Position numbers and translations under genes: made by a program. This document shows positions 1 through 6,968 of a stretch of 10,025 nt of DNA, one piece after another (the stretch's first letter is position 1; the number at the start of each line of letters is the position of its first letter). The notes under the pieces are model-generated. The model saw only the letters and a program-made list of their open reading frames with translations, ran no database searches and was not told the origin of the DNA. Source of the DNA: an uncultured Saprospiraceae bacterium (GTDB taxonomy: Bacteria; Bacteroidota; Bacteroidia; Chitinophagales; Saprospiraceae); NCBI GenBank assembly GCA_905479665.1, contig CAJQNM010000760.1, forward strand, positions 1 to 10,025, in the 5' to 3' direction.

Positions 1-276
1 CATGGCCGTCTTGCCCCCCATCGAATGTCCCACTACCATGACTTCTTCCTGACCGAGTTGGACAAGCAAATGATGCAAGTCTTGGGCCATCAGTGCGTAA
101 TCCATCTGATCGGCATGAAAGGATCGCCCATGATTGCGCTGGTCGACTAGGATCATGGTATAGTGATCTTGCCAGGCTTTGGCAAACGATAACCAATTGT
201 CAAGCATGCCGAAAAGGCCATGGAGGATGACCACCGGTGGGCCGGATCCTAAAATTTTATGATGAAGTGTGTTCAT
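1..276 (-). CDS. Alpha/beta-fold hydrolase (YbfF-like esterase), N-terminal part, cut by window edge
   Basis: The first 92 codons of an alpha/beta hydrolase are visible, reading leftward from an ATG at 274-276; the rest lies outside the window. The peptide starts MNTLHHKILGSGPPVVILHG. Family landmarks follow in order: the oxyanion-hole HGLFG at residues 19-23, DQRNHGRS at 45-52, and the nucleophile elbow GHSMGG at 83-88 with Ser85 as the expected catalytic serine. The wording HGLFGxxDN, RNHGxS and GHSMGGK matches the YbfF/small acyl-ester hydrolase group, which are soluble cytoplasmic esterases. The catalytic Asp and His would lie in the missing part. The start is supported by the A-rich leader just upstream and by the fold beginning at once. 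It is divergent from uvrB across 139 bp holding a symmetric inverted repeat. The natural substrate cannot be inferred. Confidence 0.9.
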   Translation of the reverse strand, partial: MNTLHHKILGSGPPVVILHGLFGMLDNWLSFAKAWQDHYTMILVDQRNHGRSFHADQMDYALMAQDLHHLLVQLGQEEVMVVGHSMGGKTAM

Positions 277-307
277 TTTCAGATTACTAAATAATGCAAA
301 TCCAATC

Positions 308-384
308 TTGCGTCCCCTCCGGAAAGTGCCATTTTCACAAAATCGGTCTATTTTTGATTTGGCGAGTTTTCGAAGGGGACGCAA
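308..384. repeat. 18-bp inverted repeat centred between the hydrolase and uvrB starts
   Basis: The left arm is 308-325 (TTGCGTCCCCTCCGGAAA) and the right arm is 367-384 (TTTTCGAAGGGGACGCAA). They are reverse complements at 16 of 18 positions, separated by 41 bp. Each arm contains a 6-bp palindrome, TCCGGA on the left and TTCGAA on the right. The centre, near position 346, is exactly midway between the two divergent ATG codons, and each arm lies 31 bp from its start codon. It could be a paired operator, or a shared 5'-leader element carried by both transcripts. No known operator was recognised. Confidence 0.75.
349..356 (+). promoter_or_regulatory. Candidate uvrB -7 element (TAnnTTTG)
   Basis: TATTTTTG is a perfect match to the Bacteroidota -7 consensus TAnnTTTG. 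Transcription would begin about 5-7 bp later, giving a leader of roughly 55 nt that includes the right arm of the inverted repeat. No TTG -33 element is visible at the usual distance, so the call is tentative. Confidence 0.4.
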
Positions 385-415
385 ACCTAGCCGATTTCTT
401 TATTATTGCTCTCTT

Positions 416-2425
416 ATGCCGTTCGAATTAATTTCTCCTTTCAAACCCACCGGTGACCAACCGGAGGCCATTGAGCAATTGGTAAAGGGGCTTGAGGCCA
501 ATGAGCCTTCCCAGGTGCTCTTGGGAGTAACGGGTTCAGGAAAGACATTTACCCTGGCAAATGTGATTGCCAAGGTAAACCGACCCACGCTGGTCCTCAC
601 GCACAACAAAACACTCACAGCTCAACTATACAGCGAGTTTAAAGAGTTCTTTCCAGACAATGCCGTCGAGTATTTTGTCTCCTACTACGATTACTATCAA
701 CCCGAGGCTTATCTCTCCGTGTCCGACACCTACATCGAAAAAGACCTTTCGATAAATGAAGAGGTGGACAAGCTTCGTCTCCGAGCCACGTCATCCCTGC
801 TTTCTGGGCGCCGAGACATCATCATCGTCGCATCGGTGTCTTGCATCTATGGCATGGGAAATCCCGAAGACTACAAGAATGGCATTATCCGCTTGCAGAA
901 AGGTGATGTGATCGCGCGCAATGCTTTTTTGCACCGGTTGGTGGAGATACTTTACAATCGATCGGAGATCAAATTCGAACGAGGATCTTTTCGTGTGAAA
1001 GGAGATACGGTAGATATCAATCTTCCCTATGTGGAATTTGGCTACCGCATTATTTTCTTTGGTGACGAAATCGAATCCATTGAGCGATTGGAAATTGCGT
1101 CTGGCAAGCGGATCGAGACCTTGGAGCATGCTGCAATCTTTCCGGCCAATCTCTACGTGGCCCCGCGCGATCGGATGAAAGAAATATTTAAGGATATAGA
1201 GGACGAGCTCTTTGAACAGGAAAAATATTTTGAATTCGAAAGTCGCTATCTCGAAGCTAAACGCATCAAAGAGCGTGTCACATTCGACCTAGAAATGATG
1301 CGTGAATTAGGCTATTGCAATGGCGTGGAAAATTACTCCCGTTTTTTCGATGGGCGGGAGCCAGGTACACGACCTTTTTGTCTGCTTGATTATTTTCCCG
1401 ATGACTACATCTTGGCCATTGACGAAAGTCATGTCACCATACCACAAGTACGTGGCATGTGGGCGGGTGATCGCGCACGTAAGCTCAATCTGGTCAATTT
1501 CGGTTTCCGGCTCCCCTCGGCCATGGATAATCGGCCCCTCGATTTCGGAGAATTTCAAAATCTGACCAATCAAATTATTTACATCAGTGCCACCCCAGGC
1601 GACTATGAGCTTGAGGAAACCGGTGGGCTGATCGTGGAGCAAGTGGTGCGACCCACGGGCTTGCTCGACCCCCCCATCGAGGTGAGACCCAGTATCAACC
1701 AAATCGATGATCTCCTCGAAGAAATCAACTTGCGCATTGAAGCCGAGGAGCGGGTTTTGGTCACCACCTTGACCAAACGCATGTCTGAAGAATTGCAAAA
1801 ATATTTGTCTCGTATCGACATCAAATGCCGCTACATCCACTCAGAAGTTGAGACCATGGAGCGGGTGGAAATTCTGCAACAATTGAGGGAGGGCGTTTTT
1901 GATGTCTTGATTGGTGTAAACCTGCTGCGTGAGGGCCTTGATCTACCGGAGGTCTCGCTCGTAGCAATCATCGATGCCGACAAAGAGGGCTTCTTGCGAA
2001 ATGAGCGCTCACTGACTCAGACTTCTGGTCGCGCTGCACGAAATGTGAATGGGAAAGTGATTTTTTATGCCGACAAGATCACCAACAGCATGCAGCGTAC
2101 CATTGACGAGACCAACCGACGGCGTGATAAGCAAACGGCCTACAATAAAGAGCATGGCATCACGCCAAAATCTGTCGTGAAAGCCAAAGGCGTAAAGTCC
2201 ATTTTGGATGGACGAAGCCCCAAAGTAAATGCATATATCGAAAGTGAGGAGCCCAATCTAGCGGCAGATCCTGTAGTGGCATACATGTCTCGTGACCAAC
2301 TAGAAAAGGCTGTGGCTGAGACAGAACGTAAGATGAAGGCTGCTGCCAAGGATCTGGATTTTATCACAGCGGCACATCTTCGCGACGAGCTCTTTGCCTT
2401 ACGCAAACAATTAAAATTTATTTGA
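416..2425 (+). CDS. uvrB: UvrB, excinuclease ABC subunit B
   Basis: UvrB is the damage-verifying helicase-like subunit of UvrABC nucleotide excision repair. It receives damaged DNA from UvrA, opens it, and recruits UvrC for dual incision. The 669-aa product has Walker A GVTGSGKT at 37-44, the damage-binding beta-hairpin region YYDYYQPEAY at 90-99, the DESH box at 336-339, helicase motif VI QTSGRAAR at 535-542, and a C-terminal UVR motif at about 625-665 for UvrC contact. The frame is open back to 269, but those 49 extra codons cross the inverted repeat and resemble nothing in UvrB. The family N-terminus (FELISPFKPTGDQPEAI) begins right after the ATG at 416, so I chose that start. There is no Shine-Dalgarno sequence, which is normal for Bacteroidota. 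All key motifs are intact. Its stop overlaps the end of the convergent GH13 gene by 8 bp. Confidence 0.98.
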   Translation: MPFELISPFKPTGDQPEAIEQLVKGLEANEPSQVLLGVTGSGKTFTLANVIAKVNRPTLVLTHNKTLTAQLYSEFKEFFPDNAVEYFVSYYDYYQPEAYLSVSDTYIEKDLSINEEVDKLRLRATSSLLSGRRDIIIVASVSCIYGMGNPEDYKNGIIRLQKGDVIARNAFLHRLVEILYNRSEIKFERGSFRVKGDTVDINLPYVEFGYRIIFFGDEIESIERLEIASGKRIETLEHAAIFPANLYVAPRDRMKEIFKDIEDELFEQEKYFEFESRYLEAKRIKERVTFDLEMMRELGYCNGVENYSRFFDGREPGTRPFCLLDYFPDDYILAIDESHVTIPQVRGMWAGDRARKLNLVNFGFRLPSAMDNRPLDFGEFQNLTNQIIYISATPGDYELEETGGLIVEQVVRPTGLLDPPIEVRPSINQIDDLLEEINLRIEAEERVLVTTLTKRMSEELQKYLSRIDIKCRYIHSEVETMERVEILQQLREGVFDVLIGVNLLREGLDLPEVSLVAIIDADKEGFLRNERSLTQTSGRAARNVNGKVIFYADKITNSMQRTIDETNRRRDKQTAYNKEHGITPKSVVKAKGVKSILDGRSPKVNAYIESEEPNLAADPVVAYMSRDQLEKAVAETERKMKAAAKDLDFITAAHLRDELFALRKQLKFI

Positions 2426-4061
2426 TCCACAATTGGCCTTCCCAGGGTCGCAAAACCTCAGTGGGATCAGGCAGATTTCCCAGTAAATATCGAAATCCAT
2501 CTAGCTCGACAGGAATGTCAACTGCCCCGTTTGAAAAATTGAGCAAGACTCTGAAATGGTGCTGATCATCAATACGATCATAAATAAACAACTCGCAGTG
2601 AGCACCTACTAAGAGCTCAAAGGCTCCGTATACCAGCGTCTCATATTGCTTACGCATGGCGATCATCTGCTGATAAAAAAGCAAAACAGAATCTGATGCC
2701 TCCCGATCCTCCTGCACGTTAATTTGCTCATAGTTTGGATTGACCCGAATCCAGGGATTGCCGTCTGTAAAGCCGGCGTGCGAGCTACTATCCCATTGCA
2801 TAGGAGTACGCACGTTATCTCTGCCCTGAGACTGAACAAGCTGCAGGTAGTCTTGCTCACTCATTCCTTTCGCTTGCATGATTTTCCAAAAATTCAGCGT
2901 TTCCACATCGCGGTAATCGGCGATCGAATCAAACTGGACGTTGGTCATTCCGATTTCAGAGCCAAAATAAATACAGGGAGTGCCTCGCATGGTGAGTATC
3001 AGCATCGAGAGCATTTTGGCAGATGCAATCCGGTGCTTCTTATCGTCGGCAAATCTCGAAACCATGCGTGGAAAATCATGATTGTCGAGAAATACACTCA
3101 GCCAGCCCCGATCTCCAATGGCCTGATCCCAACCGGCCCACAATTGTTTGAACTCAAGTAAATCCTTAGGTCGTGGATCGAAGCGACCTCCTGGCCCATG
3201 ATCGACAGCCATATGGTCGAGATGAAAAATCATATCAAGCTCGCCACGATCATGCCCCACGTATAGGTTTGCCCGATCCATCGTGATGCCCGGACCTTCT
3301 CCCACGGTCATGACATCGTAATGGCTCAAAACATCGCGATTTAACTCCCGCAAAAATTCATGAACCCGCGGCCCGTTTGAGTAAACGGTCTCGATCACAT
3401 GTCCGAAATTGGAAATGTCAGCATCAGCAAAGTCCAGGTGTTTTGAGATGCAAGGGATGACATCCATGCGAAAACCATCAATGCCCTTGTCCAACCAAAA
3501 CCGTAATACCTTCTTGACCTCTTCTCTCACCTGGGGGTTTTCCCAATTGAGATCGGGTTGCTTAGTCGAAAACAAATGGAGGTACCACATATTTTTGGCG
3601 GGCACAAAAGTCCAGGCGGGACCACCAAAAAAGGATTGCCAATTGTTGGGAGGGCCCCCGTTTTTCCCTTCTTTCCAGAAGTAAAAATCGTGGTAGGGAT
3701 GATCGGTGCCGGGCTGTTTGGATTGCACAAACCACGCATGCTCATCAGAGGTGTGATTCACCACCAGGTCCATCAGGAGCCGGATGTCGCGCCGATGCAG
3801 CTCTTCGAGGAGATGATCAAACTGAGCCATCGTTCCAAATTCAGGATGGACCGTGTAGTAGTCAGAGATATCATACCCATTGTCATCATTGGGAGAATCG
3901 TAAATGGGGTTGAGCCAGATGACATCAGTGCCCAAATCTGATATGTAGTCCAGTCGTTGCAAGATCCCACCCAAATCACCGATTCCATCGCCGTTGCTGT
4001 CCTGAAAACTACGAGGATAGATTTGGTAGATGATGGCTTCCTTCCACCAGTGCTTTTTCAT
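2418..4061 (-). CDS. GH13 alpha-glucosidase, oligo-1,6-glucosidase type
   Basis: This 547-aa glycoside hydrolase family 13 enzyme should release glucose from the non-reducing end of isomalto- or malto-oligosaccharides. No signal peptide is visible (MKKHWWKEAIIYQIYPRSFQ), so it is probably cytoplasmic. Conserved features are the metal-binding loop DSNGDGIGDL at 21-30, region I DLVVNH at 98-103, QPDLN at 168-172, region II GFRMDV with nucleophile Asp200, region III GEGPG with acid/base Glu255, and region IV NHD with Asp329. QPDLN and the overall length place it with oligo-1,6-glucosidases and related alpha-glucosidases. Val201, just after the nucleophile, is the residue associated with alpha-1,6 activity in isomaltases, so I infer use of 1,6 linkages; trehalose- or sucrose-acting relatives are not excluded. 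The ATG overlaps the upstream gene's stop as ATGA, implying translational coupling. No transporter or starch-utilisation genes adjoin it here. Confidence 0.95.
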   Translation of the reverse strand: MKKHWWKEAIIYQIYPRSFQDSNGDGIGDLGGILQRLDYISDLGTDVIWLNPIYDSPNDDNGYDISDYYTVHPEFGTMAQFDHLLEELHRRDIRLLMDLVVNHTSDEHAWFVQSKQPGTDHPYHDFYFWKEGKNGGPPNNWQSFFGGPAWTFVPAKNMWYLHLFSTKQPDLNWENPQVREEVKKVLRFWLDKGIDGFRMDVIPCISKHLDFADADISNFGHVIETVYSNGPRVHEFLRELNRDVLSHYDVMTVGEGPGITMDRANLYVGHDRGELDMIFHLDHMAVDHGPGGRFDPRPKDLLEFKQLWAGWDQAIGDRGWLSVFLDNHDFPRMVSRFADDKKHRIASAKMLSMLILTMRGTPCIYFGSEIGMTNVQFDSIADYRDVETLNFWKIMQAKGMSEQDYLQLVQSQGRDNVRTPMQWDSSSHAGFTDGNPWIRVNPNYEQINVQEDREASDSVLLFYQQMIAMRKQYETLVYGAFELLVGAHCELFIYDRIDDQHHFRVLLNFSNGAVDIPVELDGFRYLLGNLPDPTEVLRPWEGQLWIK

Positions 4062-5179
4062 ACTCTTTGCATCATCTCGATAGTGTCACCACTGCTGAGC
4101 AGATAGCTTTTCATTACATCGGCTGTCATGCAAGAGTGCACGGGTAAAATACCGATCAGGTCTCCCACCTTCGTTTGTTTCAAAAATTCGTCAGAGACTT
4201 GCAGCTCGCCATGTTCTTGCGAAATACGGCTCACAAAGCTCTCTCCATCTGGCATTGTCCACTGTAGGCTTCCTTGTTCGAAGTGCACTGGCATACCATA
4301 GATCGTCTTATTGTCCCACACGATTCGATCCTTAGACAGGTGGATCCCGCCACCGTACACAATCACAGAGTTACGCTCAGGGTGCAGCGCGACCACTGGG
4401 CAGGCCAGACAGACGGCAATGTCAGATGGGCTGCAAGCGCCAATTTGCCACTGCATGAGATCGTAGAAGACAAAATTTCCTGCGCGCATCTCGTCAATGC
4501 CGTCCCAATTGAGCGCGTTTGAGCAAGTGGGAGTATCTCCTGAGGAGATTACGAAGGGTTCAAATTGGGCAAAGCGCTCACGCAGTCCCAGCATCATGGC
4601 CCGTACGTCGTCATGCACCTTTTGAATCTCCGCCTGTGAGCGACATTGATACGCATGACCAGCATGACAGAGAAACCCACGAAAAGTATAACCTTCGATA
4701 TTTTGTAGCGACGTGATGATCTCTTTTATCTCTTTCTCAGCGGTGGCGCGTAGACCAGTGCGACGGGTACCTACATCGATCTTAATGAATACTCCCAGCG
4801 GATGACTTGGCGGATTTTGCACTAGAAAATCAAGAACGTGAGGCGATGATATGGTGATACATATGGAGGCCTTACTGGCGAGATCTTGCACTTCCGGCCA
4901 CTCCCTTGGATTGATCGGAAAAGCGATGGTCAGATCTTCCCAACCACATTCCACAAAATACTTGGCCATGGAGACGGAAGAAACAGTGCCTTGATGTATA
5001 CCTGCTTCTCTCAGCCACTTGCCTACTTCGGCACTCTGGTGGGTTTTGAAATGCGGTCTCAGAATGGCTTGATTTTCATCAGCCCGGCTCTTCATACGCC
5101 GGATGTTTTGACGGCACTTTTGCTCGTCCAGAATCGTGACGGGCTGAGTAATATGCTGTTGGAGATTGGAGACAGTCAT
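4058..5179 (-). CDS. PLP-dependent D-threonine aldolase / D-serine dehydratase-like protein
   Basis: The 373-aa protein has an N-terminal alanine-racemase-type PLP barrel and a C-terminal D-serine dehydratase-like domain. The PLP lysine is Lys45 in RPHFKTH (41-47). KIDVGTRRTG at 133-142 and SSGDTPT at about 212-218 are barrel signatures, the second a likely PLP-phosphate loop. RAGNFVFYD at 232-240 is typical of the family. His348 and Cys350 in PVHSC match the metal-binding His-x-Cys of this fold, where a divalent metal beside PLP assists catalysis. Family members cleave D-threonine-type beta-hydroxy D-amino acids to glycine plus aldehyde, or deaminate D-serine; sequence alone does not decide which. 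I chose ATG 5177-5179. The frame extends to a TTG at 5213-5215, but the added 12 residues are not family-like. It is the first gene of an operon with the downstream GH13 enzyme (ATGA overlap) and is divergent from mtaB. Confidence 0.92.
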   Translation of the reverse strand: MTVSNLQQHITQPVTILDEQKCRQNIRRMKSRADENQAILRPHFKTHQSAEVGKWLREAGIHQGTVSSVSMAKYFVECGWEDLTIAFPINPREWPEVQDLASKASICITISSPHVLDFLVQNPPSHPLGVFIKIDVGTRRTGLRATAEKEIKEIITSLQNIEGYTFRGFLCHAGHAYQCRSQAEIQKVHDDVRAMMLGLRERFAQFEPFVISSGDTPTCSNALNWDGIDEMRAGNFVFYDLMQWQIGACSPSDIAVCLACPVVALHPERNSVIVYGGGIHLSKDRIVWDNKTIYGMPVHFEQGSLQWTMPDGESFVSRISQEHGELQVSDEFLKQTKVGDLIGILPVHSCMTADVMKSYLLSSGDTIEMMQRV

Positions 5180-5213
5180 AAACTGCAATATGCAAAAGGT
5201 GAGATCACTTCGC

Positions 5214-5246
5214 AAGGTATTCCTACTTTTGCACTGTAAATACCTT
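5214..5246. repeat. 8-bp inverted repeat in the spacer before mtaB
   Basis: AAGGTATT at 5214-5221 is repeated as its exact reverse complement AATACCTT at 5239-5246, with a 17-bp spacer. The repeat encloses the mtaB -7 candidate and ends 2 bp before the mtaB ATG. It is placed like an operator or a start-site hairpin, but is short enough that chance cannot be excluded. Confidence 0.4.
5224..5231 (+). promoter_or_regulatory. Candidate mtaB -7 element (TAnnTTTG)
   Basis: TACTTTTG matches the Bacteroidota -7 consensus perfectly and lies 17 bp upstream of the mtaB ATG, which would give a leader of about 12 nt. No clear TTG -33 element is seen at the right spacing. Confidence 0.4.
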
Positions 5247-5248
5247 TC

Positions 5249-6574
5249 ATGGCATCTCCAGTTTCAGTCGCCTTGCATACCCTGGGTTGTAAGCTCAATT
5301 TTTCCGAGACTTCGGCTATCGGCCGCAAGTTTGTGGAGCGTGGATTTCAGCTACGCGAGTTTACAGAAGATGCCGACGTTTACGTGATCAATACCTGCAG
5401 CGTCACTGAGTTTGCCGATCGCAAGTGCCGAGCTGCGGTACGACAAGCCCAACGCAACAATCCCTCCGCAAGGATTGTGGTGATCGGGTGCTATGCACAA
5501 CTCAAACCACAGGAGATTGCCACCATCGAAGGCGTCGATCTGGTGCTGGGTGCCGCAGAGAAATTTAATGTGATCAACTACATCGATCTGCTGGGACAGC
5601 AGAAGGGAAAAGGCCTGGTGAAATGCGATGAGATTGAAACCGTAAACAGCTTTGAGGAAGCTTTTTCATATGGCGATCGCACGCGGGTATTTCTCAAAGT
5701 CCAGGATGGTTGCGACTACAATTGCAGTTTCTGCACCATTCCGCTGGCACGAGGTAAGAGTCGCAGTGGCATTCCTTCTCGCATCTTGACACAGATTAGG
5801 GATCTCGAAACGAGAGGAGTTCAGGAGGTAGTGCTGACCGGGGTGAATATTGGAGACTATGGCAAGGGTCTCCTCGAAGAAAGTTCTTTCCTAGAGCTCA
5901 TTTCTCAAATTGATGCCACCTCATCGATACCACGATTTCGCATCTCATCTATCGAACCAAATCTTTGTACAAAGGAGATTATTGAATTTGTGGCAAAGTC
6001 AAATCGGTTCATGCCACACTTTCACATGCCGCTGCAGTCTGGATCTGATGAGATGCTCGCCAAAATGCGCCGACGATATCGAGTGAGTCTCTATCGGGAC
6101 AGGGTAGCACAAATCAGACAGTTGATGCCGGATGCCTGCATCGGAGTAGATGTGATCGTGGGTTTTCCCGGAGAGAGCGAGCAGGACTTTATGGAGACCT
6201 ATCGTTTTCTGAATGAACTGCCCGTGAGTTACTTGCACGTGTTTACCTATTCGCAGCGAGATGATACCCCGGCGGCAGTAATGCCCGATCAGATTCCACT
6301 CGAGGAAAGACGCCGTCGCAATAAGATGTTGCGCACGCTCTCCGTAAAAAAGCAAAGAGCTTTTGCCGAGATGCAGATCGGGACTATCCGGGAAGTTATT
6401 TTGGAAGCCGATCCAAACAAGGATCTCCTGAGAGGATTTACGGAAAACTACATTAAAATAAGCATGCCTCGAGCAGGCTTTGCAACCAACGATCGCATTA
6501 CCGTACAGTTGAAAGCGCTTGACGAAAATGGACTCGTGCTTGTCGAGCCTAAAAAAAAGGAACTGGCTCACTAG
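5249..6574 (+). CDS. mtaB: tRNA t6A37 methylthiotransferase MtaB
   Basis: MtaB converts N6-threonylcarbamoyladenosine (t6A) at tRNA position 37 to its 2-methylthio form (ms2t6A), using two [4Fe-4S] clusters and S-adenosylmethionine. The 441-aa product has the N-terminal methylthiotransferase domain with cluster cysteines Cys14 (TLGCKLN), Cys50 (NTCSVT) and Cys81 (GCYAQ). The radical-SAM motif CDYNCSFC at 155-162 follows, then ARGKSRS at 167-173. The C-terminal ~65 residues form a TRAM-like RNA-binding domain. TLGCKLN, rather than the TxGCQMN usual in MiaB, separates MtaB (YqeV type) from the i6A-tRNA enzyme and from RimO. Length is normal and all six cysteines are present. The ATG is the first in frame next to the family N-terminus. 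The gene stands alone, divergent from the D-amino-acid/GH13 operon, with a long untranslated gap behind it. Confidence 0.96.
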   Translation: MASPVSVALHTLGCKLNFSETSAIGRKFVERGFQLREFTEDADVYVINTCSVTEFADRKCRAAVRQAQRNNPSARIVVIGCYAQLKPQEIATIEGVDLVLGAAEKFNVINYIDLLGQQKGKGLVKCDEIETVNSFEEAFSYGDRTRVFLKVQDGCDYNCSFCTIPLARGKSRSGIPSRILTQIRDLETRGVQEVVLTGVNIGDYGKGLLEESSFLELISQIDATSSIPRFRISSIEPNLCTKEIIEFVAKSNRFMPHFHMPLQSGSDEMLAKMRRRYRVSLYRDRVAQIRQLMPDACIGVDVIVGFPGESEQDFMETYRFLNELPVSYLHVFTYSQRDDTPAAVMPDQIPLEERRRRNKMLRTLSVKKQRAFAEMQIGTIREVILEADPNKDLLRGFTENYIKISMPRAGFATNDRITVQLKALDENGLVLVEPKKKELAH

Positions 6575-6664
6575 CTAGTTGAAAGGTCGCTACAAGTTTG
6601 ATAATACGATAGGAAATTCCTTTGCAAGCTGCACGCCATGCGTAGTGTCAAAGTAGTGCAAAAA

Positions 6665-6702
6665 AATAAGCGCCGAATTTCATGTCAGAATCGGCGCTTA
6701 TT
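6665..6702 (-). terminator. Strong hairpin, intrinsic terminator on the minus strand
   Basis: AATAAGCGCCGA (6665-6676) pairs perfectly over 12 bp with TCGGCGCTTATT (6691-6702) around a 14-nt loop. Read on the minus strand, the hairpin is followed by an uninterrupted run of T (the A-run ending at 6666), the classic intrinsic-terminator form. Read on the plus strand, it is followed by ACCC with no T-tract beyond the stem, so mtaB termination there would be weaker. The hairpin may act in both directions. There is no recognised minus-strand gene between it and the glycosyltransferase ending at 8140. Confidence 0.7.
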
Positions 6703-6787
6703 ACCCTTACAACAAAATTTGATTACAATGAGTGAATTCTCAGAAGAGAAAAACTCACTTTTTTAATTCTCTTTTTATTAACGCAAA

Positions 6788-6831
6788 GGTTTATAGAATA
6801 TGGTGATCTCTAAACCCCATATTCATGGGGT
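6788..6831. repeat. Cluster of overlapping inverted repeats (mutually exclusive hairpins)
   Basis: Three complementary pairs interlock. GGTTTA (6788-6793) pairs with TAAACC (6811-6816). GAATATGG (6796-6803) pairs with CCATATTC (6817-6824). ACCCCAT (6814-6820) pairs with ATGGGGT (6825-6831) around a 4-nt loop. The second and third pairs share bases 6817-6820 and cannot form together. This could be an attenuator-like RNA or a compound operator. It lies upstream of the likely lgt promoter, so it need not be in the lgt leader. Confidence 0.45.
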
Positions 6832-6917
6832 ACCTTGATGTTTGGGTGGCCAAAGGGCAAGGGCAAGAAGATTGTCCTCATGTCGACCCGTCAGGTCTTT
6901 CTATCGATGTACAGTGA

Positions 6918-6945
6918 TTGCGCCATTTAGAATAAACTATTTTTA
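6918..6945 (+). promoter_or_regulatory. Candidate lgt promoter (TTG-N17-TATTTTTA)
   Basis: A TTG -33 element at 6918-6920 is followed after 17 bp by TATTTTTA at 6938-6945, one base from the Bacteroidota TAnnTTTG -7 consensus. The 17-bp spacing equals that of the nadB promoter in this window. Transcription would begin near 6950, giving an A-rich leader of about 18 nt before the lgt TTG start. Confidence 0.5.
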
Positions 6946-6968
6946 CGCTGCGAAAAAAAAATAATAGA

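Larger units (their letters stand above)
6575..6968. other. 394-bp intergenic region between mtaB and lgt
   Basis: No protein gene is convincing here. From left to right it holds a direct repeat GTAGTG at about 6642-6658, the strong hairpin at 6665-6702, an A/T-rich stretch to about 6780, a cluster of overlapping inverted repeats at 6788-6831, a small TTTGG/CCAAA hairpin at 6841-6854, and the lgt promoter candidate at 6918-6945. Open frames of at most 30 codons occur on both strands and match nothing I recognise. Confidence 0.7.

Noticed and set aside
269..415. 49-codon in-frame N-terminal extension of uvrB
   Set aside because: It crosses the inverted repeat and the promoter candidate, resembles no UvrB N-terminus, and the family sequence begins precisely at the ATG at 416.
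1307..1840. Long minus-strand open frame (177 codons) inside uvrB
   Set aside because: It is opposite an intact, strongly conserved gene and has no family resemblance; it is a reading-frame shadow.
5180..5215. 12-codon upstream extension (TTG start) of the D-threonine aldolase-like gene
   Set aside because: The residues are not family-like, and an ATG at 5177-5179 sits where the family N-terminus begins.
5999..6571. 190-codon minus-strand open frame inside mtaB
   Set aside because: It is antisense to the conserved radical-SAM/TRAM coding region and has no recognisable domain; a shadow.
6788..6824. H-type pseudoknot formed by GGTTTA/TAAACC and GAATATGG/CCATATTC
   Set aside because: No nucleotides separate the two 3' arms, so the loop could not span the first stem. 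Alternative hairpins are more plausible.
6810..6881. 23-codon minus-strand frame starting MRTIFLPLPFGHPN
   Set aside because: Too short to support on its own. It is kept only as a possible part of the minus-strand transcript idea.
6825..6917. 30-codon plus-strand frame starting MGYLDVWVAKGQGQ
   Set aside because: It starts inside a hairpin arm, overlaps the other small frame, and has no recognisable family.
6838..6930. 30-codon plus-strand frame starting MFGWPKGKGKK, with GGGG upstream
   Set aside because: Basic and preceded by a Shine-Dalgarno-like run, but short, unrecognised, and overlapping the lgt -33 candidate. Shine-Dalgarno sequences are not used by the neighbouring genes. It would need conservation to be called.
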